From contig CAJUSL010000005.1 in the NCBI GenBank assembly GCA_910589135.1, positions 38,359 to 49,044 of the forward strand: 10,686 nt of DNA, given 5' to 3'. Within the stretch, counting starts at the first letter, position 1. Each line of letters starts with the position of its first letter. A program made the position numbers and the translations under genes. This document shows, in pieces, positions 1-5,030 of this stretch. The DNA comes from an uncultured Eggerthellaceae bacterium. Its GTDB lineage: Bacteria > Actinomycetota > Coriobacteriia > Coriobacteriales > Eggerthellaceae. Below the pieces are notes generated by a model. It ran no database searches. It worked only from the letters and a program-made list of their open reading frames with translations, and was not told the DNA's origin.

Positions 1-51
1 TTCCGGAATGTTTTGTCCTAGACGGATGGATGCATGGCTTTCCCCAGCTCG

Positions 52-102
52 GCCAGCGTGGCTCAACGGTAGAGCAACTGATTTGTAATCAGTGGGTTGC
101 GG
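52..102 (+). tRNA. 5' part of tRNA-Thr(UGU), truncated at attachment site
   Basis: The acceptor 5' strand GCCAGCG (52-58), D arm GCTC/GAGC (61-64, 72-75) and a perfect anticodon arm ACTGA/TCAGT (77-81, 89-93) with loop TTTGTAA are present. The anticodon TGT reads threonine codons. After about base 102 the T arm and the 3' acceptor strand CGCTGGC are missing and the sequence turns AT-rich. An integrase gene ends 108 bases further on, so this is most simply the int-proximal attachment junction, with the core inside the tRNA gene. It could instead be attP of a non-integrated phage. A functional tRNA cannot be made from this copy. Confidence 0.75.
52..102. other. Candidate attachment site (attL or attP core)
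   Basis: The 51 bases of tRNA-Thr identity end abruptly next to the integrase gene, as expected of a phage attachment core. The exact core cannot be fixed from one end. If the prophage is integrated, the other end should carry this segment again, joined to the missing tRNA 3' half. Which flank is host is uncertain, because a TTTGTCC motif shared with the phage side also lies at 12-18. Confidence 0.5.
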
Positions 103-170
103 ATTTTGTCCTTTTAAGGCTTTTAAATCTTCCCAGTTCAGAGGCAGCTTTTTGTTTAAGAAAGTTTCAA

Positions 171-202
171 GTTAGGGGATTTGTCCCCTAACGTCCCCTA
201 AC
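171..202. repeat. TCCCCTAAC repeat cluster beside int
   Basis: TCCCCTAAC occurs twice in tandem (184-192 and 194-202), and its inverse GTTAGGGGA lies at 171-179. Either right-hand copy can pair with the left one, so the block is both a direct and an inverted repeat. It lies between the integrase stop codon and the truncated tRNA, where arm-type integrase sites usually sit. It could also act as a transcription terminator for int, but no T-run follows on the minus strand. Confidence 0.5.
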
Positions 203-209
203 TTTTCGT

Positions 210-1304
210 CTACCATTTCCCGGCACGCCCCAGCGCCTCGATGAACTCCCGTGCCTTCGGGCGCTCGTAATGCCTTTCCGATGTCCCACGCTCCTCGTTT
301 CCGAGCATCTTCGCGACCATCGAGCCGTCTATTCCCTTCGTGAGCCTGATCGTTGCGCAGGAGTTGCGCAGGTTTCCGAAGGGGTGGTAGACGAGGGGTT
401 GGTCGCAGAACCATCTGCGGAACGCCTGGGCCATGGTGTTCGGGCACATGACGCCCCCGAAGCCGTTTCCACACAACCAGGCTTCGGGCCATCCGTTCGC
501 GTCGGCCTCTGCCTGCGCCTGGGACGCAAGCTCGAAGAGACGCCTGCTGTACGGTGGTGGCACCACCGCCGGGCGTGGCCTGAACTCGTTTTTCAGTTCG
601 TCTCTCACGACGACATCGCTGTCCACGCGGTGCACGCCGCGTTTCAGGTCGATGACGGCATAGCCCTCTATGTCCGTCACGTCCTCGGCGCGAACCCCCA
701 TGGCTTCGTGGCGCGACGTGCAGCCGAACGCCGATACGATGAACGGCGCCTCCCACGGCTCTCCCTGACACCTCTCGGCAATGCCGCGCAGCTCCTCTTC
801 GGAGAACGTCTCGTCGTCCCTCTTCCGCGCGGCGTTTCCCTTCGGCATCACGTACCTTCGCTGCACGGGGTTGTCGTCAATCAGCTCCAGCGCGAACGCG
901 CGTGAAAACATCGCCGAGAACACGGCCTTTGCATGCCTCGCCGTTGCCGGCGGCATCGTGCTTAGCCACTCCTGTATCCGGCGCGGCCTGACCTCGCTCA
1001 TGATGTCGTCGCCGAACTCGGGCTCTATGTCGTGGCGGTACTTCTGCTCGTATCCGCTTACCGTGGTCGGGGACAGCAGAGAGGAAATCTCTTCATGGTA
1101 GGTGTGCTCCCAGAACTGCTTCACGGTCGGGCACCCGTTCGTTCCCATCCCCTCGTGCTTGACGCGCAGGTCTGCCAGGACTCGCTCGGCATCCCTCTTC
1201 GTTCCACGCACGACCTTGGAGCGGCGCTTTCCATTGGCGTGATACCTGACTTCCCACACGCCTTTCGACCTCTGGCGGACGCTTCCCCATGTCGATCTAG
1301 CCAT
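210..1304 (-). CDS. int: Phage tyrosine integrase
   Basis: A 364-residue site-specific recombinase that integrates and excises the phage at the neighbouring tRNA-Thr site. Residues about 5-50 resemble an arm-binding domain, about 60-140 a helical core-binding domain, and about 165-360 the catalytic domain. Visible catalytic residues are Arg198 (in TSRHEAMGVR), Lys238, Arg313 (in FGNLRNSCAT) and the nucleophile Tyr346 (in SERHYERP). Two usual histidines are missing: the HxxR box reads GNLR (Gly310), and the later His/Trp position is Asn336. I recall similar N-L-R-N boxes in actinobacterial phage integrases, so this may be a clade trait rather than inactivation. The ATG start has AAGGAG ten bases upstream. 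It is the last gene of the leftward lysogeny group and lies next to the attachment site. Confidence 0.93.
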   Translation of the reverse strand: MARSTWGSVRQRSKGVWEVRYHANGKRRSKVVRGTKRDAERVLADLRVKHEGMGTNGCPTVKQFWEHTYHEEISSLLSPTTVSGYEQKYRHDIEPEFGDDIMSEVRPRRIQEWLSTMPPATARHAKAVFSAMFSRAFALELIDDNPVQRRYVMPKGNAARKRDDETFSEEELRGIAERCQGEPWEAPFIVSAFGCTSRHEAMGVRAEDVTDIEGYAVIDLKRGVHRVDSDVVVRDELKNEFRPRPAVVPPPYSRRLFELASQAQAEADANGWPEAWLCGNGFGGVMCPNTMAQAFRRWFCDQPLVYHPFGNLRNSCATIRLTKGIDGSMVAKMLGNEERGTSERHYERPKAREFIEALGRAGKW

Positions 1305-1322
1305 GGCTTATAATCTCCTTAA

Positions 1323-1358
1323 CAGGACAGGCCAAGGCCTCCTGCAGCGAAAGCCTTG
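1323..1358 (-). promoter_or_regulatory. Alternative hairpins in the int leader
   Basis: Just upstream of the int ribosome binding site two mutually exclusive hairpins can form. In one, AGGCC (1329-1333) pairs with GGCCT (1336-1340), extended by CAGG/CCTG (1323-1326, 1341-1344). In the other, CAAGGC (1333-1338) pairs with GCCTTG (1353-1358). The competing pairings could control int translation or readthrough, but nothing here proves it. Confidence 0.3.
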
Positions 1359-1379
1359 ACGGGCGAGTAGCGATGCTTT

Positions 1380-1416
1380 GGAGCCCCGATGCTTCTTGGC
1401 GGTTGCGCGGGGCTCC
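1380..1416. repeat. 9-bp inverted repeat between DUF4041 gene and int
   Basis: GGAGCCCCG (1380-1388) and CGGGGCTCC (1408-1416) form a perfect 9-bp stem with a 19-base loop. It lies downstream of the DUF4041 gene and upstream of int. No T-run follows on either strand, so it is at best a weak terminator; it may be a leader structure of the int message. Confidence 0.4.
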
Positions 1417-1425
1417 ATGTTTGTC

Positions 1426-1443
1426 CTAGGCAATATTGCCTAG
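1426..1443. promoter_or_regulatory. 18-bp perfect palindrome, candidate protein site
   Basis: CTAGGCAATATTGCCTAG is a perfect 18-bp palindrome seven bases beyond the stop codon of the DUF4041 gene. It has no loop, so a dimeric DNA-binding protein site is likelier than an RNA hairpin. It overlaps by one base the TTTGTCC motif at 1420-1426. The ligand is unknown; repressor or excisionase are candidates. Confidence 0.4.
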
Positions 1444-1449
1444 CTGTTT

Positions 1450-2754
1450 CTAGCGCATTCTTATCGCCTCCGACATTCGGAATTGCTCTGCATCCGGGAA
1501 GTCGACGAACTCCACGGTTCTGTCGTAGCTCCTGTAGACCGCTTCCTTTATCTCCTGAAGGGTGCAGCGGAAGAACTCCCTTCGCGGGTTCACGAGGTTC
1601 AGCTTCCTGGATTCGAAGTCTCGATGAAGCGCCGCTTCGAGGCCGGGGGCGTCGTCCGTGAAAATCATGGCGTGGACGTCGAACCCGAACGGCACCGATG
1701 CGTCGCCCAGCTCCTTGACCCTGTCCATGGGATCTAGCCGGCGAGTCATGCCTATCTTGTAGACGTTCTCGCCGAACGAGCCGACGTTGGATATGACGTA
1801 CACGTAGCCAGCCCTCTGGTTGGCTTCGCGGTAGTCCACGTCCTGCTGGGCCTTCTGGACTTCGGCCAGGTTGCTCTCAAGGTACGCCTTCTTCTGCATC
1901 AGGTCGGGAACCATCTCATACGGCGCGTTCTGGAGCTGGGCCATGACGCTCTGAAGCTCCATCCCGAACTGCGCCATCTCCTTGTCGAGCCGCCTCCTCT
2001 GCTCCGCGATTTCCTTTTCGAGCTTCTTCGCTTCGCGTTCCTGCTCCCGGAACACTCTCTGGCGCTCCTTTTCCTCTTCCCCGAACCGTGCGTATTCGAA
2101 CGAAATCGCGACCTCCTGCTTCTTCAGCTCGACGTATTCCTGCGGGATGGATATCTCCAGCTCTGCGGCGAGCCGGCAGACGATGCCTGCGGATTTGTCT
2201 ATGGCCGCCAAGGACGCCCCTAGGTTCGCGAACTTAACCTTCCTGACAATCTCGTCGCACTCGCCGTTGAAGGCCCGCAGGATGAGCTTCGTTATGTCGC
2301 GCACCATCCGGCGCCCTGCCTGGTTGTCGTTGTTCACCGTCCAACTGGAAAGGCTCGCCTGTTCGTTCAGCGACCTCACGACCGTTTTCTGCTGGTTTCG
2401 TATCTGCTTCAGCCTCATCTTGTACTGCTCGACGTTTTCGAACTGGAACGAGGTCTGCGCAAGGCCGGCATCCAGATACATGGCCTGGTCGTCCAGGGAC
2501 GCCATCTCGGCGTTCTTCGCGGCTATCCACTGGTCGAGGCTGGCGCATTCGGCCTGCTTGGCGGCGATGTGGGCCTGCCACTCCTGGCCTGCCTGCTGGT
2601 ATGCGGCTACGGTCGACTGCAGGACGGCGACCTGTTGCTGCAGCTCGTTTATGGTCGTCCAGTAGGTCTGGTAGTCTGCCGGGACGAGCTGTTCCAGCTC
2701 TTGTATGCGCCGGTGTGCCGCTTCGAGTTCGCGAGTTTTGCCGCCGAATGCCAT
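1450..2754 (-). CDS. DUF4041 / GIY-YIG (T5orf172-type) protein
   Basis: A 434-residue protein starting at the ATG at 2754, seven bases after the hicB stop codon. An AGGA lies at suitable spacing upstream; an in-frame start 15 codons earlier would overlap hicB. Residues about 5-115 are long helices rich in Gln, Glu and Ala (coiled coil). About 139-190 match the DUF4041 pattern (RAFNGECDEIV), and a second charged coiled coil covers about 210-260. The C-terminal 115 residues are a GIY-YIG nuclease-like domain: GYVYV (316-320), VYKIG (331-335), a following Arg338 and a candidate metal-binding glutamate Glu373 in LEAALHRDF. Proteins of this build are common beside phage repressor and integrase genes. 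Their job is not established; a nuclease role in superinfection exclusion or defence is inference. Confidence 0.85.
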   Translation of the reverse strand: MAFGGKTRELEAAHRRIQELEQLVPADYQTYWTTINELQQQVAVLQSTVAAYQQAGQEWQAHIAAKQAECASLDQWIAAKNAEMASLDDQAMYLDAGLAQTSFQFENVEQYKMRLKQIRNQQKTVVRSLNEQASLSSWTVNNDNQAGRRMVRDITKLILRAFNGECDEIVRKVKFANLGASLAAIDKSAGIVCRLAAELEISIPQEYVELKKQEVAISFEYARFGEEEKERQRVFREQEREAKKLEKEIAEQRRRLDKEMAQFGMELQSVMAQLQNAPYEMVPDLMQKKAYLESNLAEVQKAQQDVDYREANQRAGYVYVISNVGSFGENVYKIGMTRRLDPMDRVKELGDASVPFGFDVHAMIFTDDAPGLEAALHRDFESRKLNLVNPRREFFRCTLQEIKEAVYRSYDRTVEFVDFPDAEQFRMSEAIRMR

Positions 2755-2761
2755 GGCAGTC

Positions 2762-3220
2762 CTATGCCGTCGCAGCTTTCCTGGGACGCCCGGCGGCAAC
2801 CGGGGCCGCCTTCCTGGCCTCGACGGAGGCGGTTGTAACCCACGTGCGCCTTCCTTCGCGGTAGCCTTCGAGAAGGCCGGCGTCCAGCATGTGCGTCACG
2901 CGTCCCGCCGACAGTCCGAGGTCGCGTGCCGCCTGCGCGGCGGACACCACCGGGCCGTCCACGATGTAGGACTCGTCGGTCTCGAAGAACACCCAGGCTT
3001 CTCGGTCGCCCTCGGGAACCTCTCGCACGGTGGCGCCGGGAATGCTCTCGCCGTCCTTCATGAGCGCGGCGATGTAGGTCTTCCCGGCGTCGGCAGCCAT
3101 CTCCACCGCGTCCTTGATGTCGTCGCCTTGCGAGTAGCATCCTGGAAGGTCGGGTATCTCCGTCGAGAATCCTCCGCCCTCTTCGGGGGTGAGGAACACC
3201 TGGTATGCAAAGCTTTCCAT
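2762..3220 (-). CDS. hicB: HicB-type antitoxin fused to excisionase-like HTH
   Basis: A 152-residue antitoxin partner of the adjacent HicA. Residues 1-65 are a HicB-like domain: a beta-strand opening, then IPDLPGCYSQGD at 22-33, followed by a helix. Residues about 91-136 form a second domain, a helix-turn-helix with wing of the AlpA/excisionase kind (SAAQAARDLGLS, then RRTWVTTASVEA), instead of the usual ribbon-helix-helix or Xre end. The tail has GRPRK (144-148), which resembles an AT-hook. It should neutralise HicA and bind DNA for autoregulation, probably at the dyad at 3488-3518. AAAGGA lies about ten bases before the ATG. It is cotranscribed with hicA, 37 bases upstream. The HicB call is firm; the second domain is by pattern. 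Confidence 0.85.
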   Translation of the reverse strand: MESFAYQVFLTPEEGGGFSTEIPDLPGCYSQGDDIKDAVEMAADAGKTYIAALMKDGESIPGATVREVPEGDREAWVFFETDESYIVDGPVVSAAQAARDLGLSAGRVTHMLDAGLLEGYREGRRTWVTTASVEARKAAPVAAGRPRKAATA

Positions 3221-3257
3221 TTGCTGCCGTCCTTTCTATTCCTGGAGCGGAGGCGGG

Positions 3258-3446
3258 TCAGTTCCAACCCGCCTCCCTCTTGATCTTCTTGAAGGTTCCG
3301 TTCGCCACCTCCTTGGCTGACGTCGGGATGCTTATCGTGATCCCGTCCTTCTTGAACACCCGGTGGCTTCCCTTCCCCGATCGCTCTTTCCACCCCTCCT
3401 TTCGCAGCCTCTTGATGACTTCCTTCACTTCCTGTTCCTTCGGCAT
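3258..3446 (-). CDS. hicA: HicA-type mRNA interferase toxin
   Basis: A 62-residue protein of typical HicA length with a small dsRNA-binding-like fold. The GSHRVF motif puts the catalytic-type histidine at residue 28. The N terminus (VKEVIKRLRKEGW) and the C-terminal IKREAGW match the family. HicA toxins cut mRNA and are blocked by HicB. It is the first gene of the toxin-antitoxin pair, as is usual for hicAB. The ATG is preceded by AAAGGA eight to nine bases upstream. A good minus-strand promoter (3477-3505) lies about 25 bases further up. In a prophage the pair may stabilise the element or act against other phages; that is inference. Confidence 0.92.
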   Translation of the reverse strand: MPKEQEVKEVIKRLRKEGWKERSGKGSHRVFKKDGITISIPTSAKEVANGTFKKIKREAGWN

Positions 3447-3476
3447 CGGATTTCCTTTCCTTCAACCGATAGGTAT

Positions 3477-3505
3477 ATTATAAAGTATTGCTATTTATTA
3501 GACAA
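3477..3505 (-). promoter_or_regulatory. Sigma-70-type promoter of hicAB
   Basis: On the minus strand a -35 box TTGTCT (3500-3505) and a perfect -10 box TATAAT (3477-3482) are separated by 17 bases. It lies in an AT-rich pocket and should start transcription near 3470, giving a leader of about 24 bases before the hicA ATG. The operon probably continues into hicB, the DUF4041 gene and perhaps int. Confidence 0.75.
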
Positions 3506-3518
3506 GAGAAAATAGCAA
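3488..3518. promoter_or_regulatory. Dyad operator candidate over the hicAB promoter
   Basis: TTGCTATTT (3488-3496) and AAATAGCAA (3510-3518) are perfect 9-bp inverted arms separated by 13 bases. The dyad centre at 3503 falls within the -35 box of the hicAB promoter, so a dimer bound here would block transcription. The likely ligand is HicB (or HicA-HicB); the phage repressor is an alternative. Confidence 0.6.
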
Positions 3519-3556
3519 GTTTTTATAAAATATATCCAGCGACAGGGTCGATTCCG

Positions 3557-4204
3557 TCAGAAGCTCCAATCGAACGGGAGCACGTAGTAGACCACGCGCC
3601 CTATGACGGTGATGACTTCCGTGCCCTCCACGCCATAGTCGTAGACGACGGGCTTGTAGGTGGGATCGGTGCTGTCGGGCACAAGCTCGAATCCGTTGTT
3701 GAGCTTGTGGACGCGTTTCACCGTCGCGTCGTATCCGTTGACGCACACGGCGTAGGGCTGGTTGTCCCTGTCAACGTCTTCGCAGGGGTCTACGAGGGCG
3801 TAGGAGCCGTTGGGGAGGATACGGTTCATCGACTCGCCTTCAACTTTCAACAGAAAGGCGTCAGGGTGTTCTTCATGTTTGCGCTGCGATATAGGATACG
3901 TTTCGTCGGAGTCAATCATTTCGATCGGAGTCCCTGCGGCGATTGAGCCATAAAGCGGAATCTCGACCATCCGATTATCTACGAAGGGTTTTATTCCCTC
4001 AATTTGCTCCGCGTGACGACTTCCGAGAATTGTGTCAGTCGTTGTTTTGTACAAATCCGCAAGACGGATGATTGATTCCATATCAGGCTCGTTGACACCC
4101 TGTTCCCATCTTCTGAGCGTCCCTAGAGCAATTCCCGACATATCAGATGCTTGCTCCTGCGTGAGACCAGCAGCTCTCCTTGCCTGTTTGAGATATGTTT
4201 TCAA
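3557..4204 (-). CDS. CI-like phage repressor, HTH plus S24 peptidase
   Basis: A repressor of about 215 residues. I place the start at TTG 4204: a near-perfect AGGAGGTGA Shine-Dalgarno ends a few bases upstream, while the in-frame GTG at 4213 abuts that site with no spacing. An Xre-type helix-turn-helix occupies about residues 3-60 (AAGLTQEQAS, then LRRWEQG). The C-terminal half is a LexA/CI-type S24 domain: Ala-Gly cleavage bond at about 90-91 (SIAAGTP), nucleophile Ser125 in GESMNRILPNG, and general base Lys163 in DATVKRVH. It should hold the lysogenic state and be inactivated by RecA-stimulated self-cleavage on DNA damage. It is divergent from the Cro-like gene across an operator-rich gap. 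Confidence 0.93.
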   Translation of the reverse strand: MKTYLKQARRAAGLTQEQASDMSGIALGTLRRWEQGVNEPDMESIIRLADLYKTTTDTILGSRHAEQIEGIKPFVDNRMVEIPLYGSIAAGTPIEMIDSDETYPISQRKHEEHPDAFLLKVEGESMNRILPNGSYALVDPCEDVDRDNQPYAVCVNGYDATVKRVHKLNNGFELVPDSTDPTYKPVVYDYGVEGTEVITVIGRVVYYVLPFDWSF

Positions 4205-4219
4205 GCTACTCACCTCCTG
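4202..4219 (-). promoter_or_regulatory. Shine-Dalgarno fixing the repressor TTG start
   Basis: On the minus strand AGGAGGTGA, close to full complementarity with the 16S rRNA 3' end, is followed after AGGAGG by eight bases and then TTG (4204-4202). This spacing is ideal, whereas a GTG start at 4213-4211 would overlap the site. Confidence 0.7.
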
Positions 4220-4295
4220 GGTAATTTTGTTGCCATCAAGAATACCCGAAAAACAATCAAAATCTCAAGATTACATCTTGCAAATACCCAGAAAA
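4217..4295. promoter_or_regulatory. cI/cro operator region
   Basis: The divergent gap contains a dyad CAAGAT-TAC-ATCTTG (4266-4280). It also has three copies of a TACCC(A/G)(G/A)A-like half-site: inverted at 4217-4228, direct at 4241-4252 and direct at 4282-4295. The two direct copies are 42 bases apart, about four helical turns. The dyad overlaps the -35 boxes proposed for both promoters, the layout of a CI/Cro switch. Which protein reads which motif cannot be told. Confidence 0.55.
4239..4268 (-). promoter_or_regulatory. Candidate repressor-maintenance promoter
   Basis: The minus strand reads TTGAGA (4263-4268), 18 bases, TATTCT (4239-4244). The -35 matches consensus at five of six bases and the -10 at four of six. 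It would drive the CI-like repressor with a leader of about 25 bases. Confidence 0.5.
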
Positions 4296-4305
4296 TGCGT
4301 ACTAT
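4278..4305 (+). promoter_or_regulatory. Candidate rightward (cro/early) promoter
   Basis: TTGCAA (4278-4283), 16 bases, TACTAT (4300-4305). Each box matches consensus at four of six bases. It lies about 35 bases before the Cro-like start, and its -35 overlaps the CAAGAT/ATCTTG dyad. It probably serves the whole rightward early operon. Confidence 0.45.
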
Positions 4306-4342
4306 ATGAAAAGTAATCACAAACTGAGTAGTTGAGGTTGCT

Positions 4343-4555
4343 ATGGGAAACAACATCAAGTCGGAGCGCATTCGGATAGGACTGACGCAGGAGGGCTTGG
4401 CAACCCGCCTTGGCGTAGACGAGCAGACGATAGGCCGCTGGGAGAACGGCAAATCGCCAATTCCGAGCAATAGAGCGGTCGAGCTTTCCGACACGTTCGG
4501 ATGCTCCGTTGATTACCTTTTCGGTCTCTCCGACAACCGCAAGATTGCATCGTAG
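4343..4555 (+). CDS. Cro-like Xre-family transcription regulator
   Basis: A 70-residue protein that is almost entirely one helix-turn-helix domain: IKSERIRIGLTQEGLA at about 5-20, recognition helix DEQTIGRWENG at about 26-36, then VDYLFGLS near the C terminus. No dimerisation or peptidase domain follows, as in Cro-type proteins. It is divergent from the CI-like repressor and the first gene of the rightward operon, so it should repress the repressor promoter and help commit to lytic growth. GAGG lies five bases before the ATG. Its stop codon is seven bases before a very strong stem-loop that opens the structured RNA region. Confidence 0.85.
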   Translation: MGNNIKSERIRIGLTQEGLATRLGVDEQTIGRWENGKSPIPSNRAVELSDTFGCSVDYLFGLSDNRKIAS

Positions 4556-4561
4556 TTCACC

Positions 4562-4923
4562 GGCGATTTCCACGCGACCCCGAACCGGGCGCATGGCACA
4601 CCGTGGCTGACGGCATCCCCTCTAGGTGCATCTCGTCCAGCCGTGCGCCCGCCTCGGGGTCGCGTGGAAATCGCCCCGAGTGATCGGCCATGCCGGGGAT
4701 AGGTGACGGGGAGGGACAGCAGCCTCCCCGGCCCCGGCAAGCCCCCTGGAGGGCGCTTTCGGACGACTCGGCCACGTCCGGGAGCGCCTTCCAGGGGCCT
4801 TGCAGCCCAGACCTGTGGAGGGCGGCGTATCGGTTGCCAGCAACGTGCGCCCTCCGCAGCACCTTGAAAACGGAACAGACCTGGCGGTATGTCCCGCACA
4901 GGCCCCCGGACAGCAGAGCCGGG
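4562..4923 (+). ncRNA. Novel structured phage RNA of six stem-loops
   Basis: No credible reading frame lies here, but six hairpins follow one another. P1: 4562-4583 pairs perfectly with 4654-4675 (22 bp), then 4586-4597 with 4640-4651 (12 bp). P2: 4692-4698/4732-4738 and 4707-4714/4723-4730. P3: about 26 bp, 4739-4765/4775-4801, with one mismatch. P4: 4813-4824/4848-4859, with an inner GTTG/CAAC. P5: 4880-4887/4894-4902. P6: 4905-4909/4919-4923. Loops of P2 and P6 share GACAGCAG. CCGAG (4676-4680) can pair with CTCGG in the P3 loop (4767-4771). P4 and P3 contain G-U pairs, which favours RNA on the + strand. It is shorter than GOLLD or ROOL RNAs but, like them, sits beside a phage tRNA. Function and boundaries are unknown. 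Confidence 0.6.
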
Positions 4924-4936
4924 CAGATAAGCAATC

Positions 4937-5010
4937 GGGCGCGTAGCTCAATGGGTAGAGCTGGGGCCATGACCCCCGTCGCGCAGGTTCGAGTCCTGCC
5001 GCGCCCACCA
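4937..5010 (+). tRNA. Phage tRNA-like gene, anticodon uncertain, CCA encoded
   Basis: The acceptor stem GGGCGCG/CGCGCCC (4937-4943, 5000-5006) is perfect, the D arm GCTC/GAGC normal, the T arm GCAGG-TTCGAGT-CCTGC (4983-4999) canonical, and ACCA is encoded (5007-5010). The anticodon arm is odd: four G-C pairs (4963-4966/4974-4977) plus T-G enclose loop CCATGAC. That gives ATG as the anticodon, preceded by C instead of the universal U33. Reading CAT (Met) needs a shifted three-pair stem. One base is missing around position 26 or in the variable loop. There is no histidine-type G-1. It begins 13 bases after the last stem-loop of the structured RNA. It may be a real phage tRNA, a decayed one or a tRNA mimic. 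Confidence 0.65.
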
Positions 5011-5030
5011 ACGAGTGGAAAGGAGGCGCT

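Noticed and set aside
1380..1416. Rho-independent terminator of the DUF4041 gene
   Set aside because: The stem is good but the loop is 19 bases and no T-run follows on the minus strand, so it is listed only as an inverted repeat.
4562..4675. First hairpin as a terminator of the Cro-like gene or as a MITE
   Set aside because: No T-run follows the stem. There are no target-site duplications visible, and five more hairpins follow in series.
4562..4923. Identity with GOLLD or ROOL RNA
   Set aside because: The neighbourhood is similar, but the region is clearly shorter than those RNAs and I cannot match their conserved motifs by eye. A covariance search is needed.
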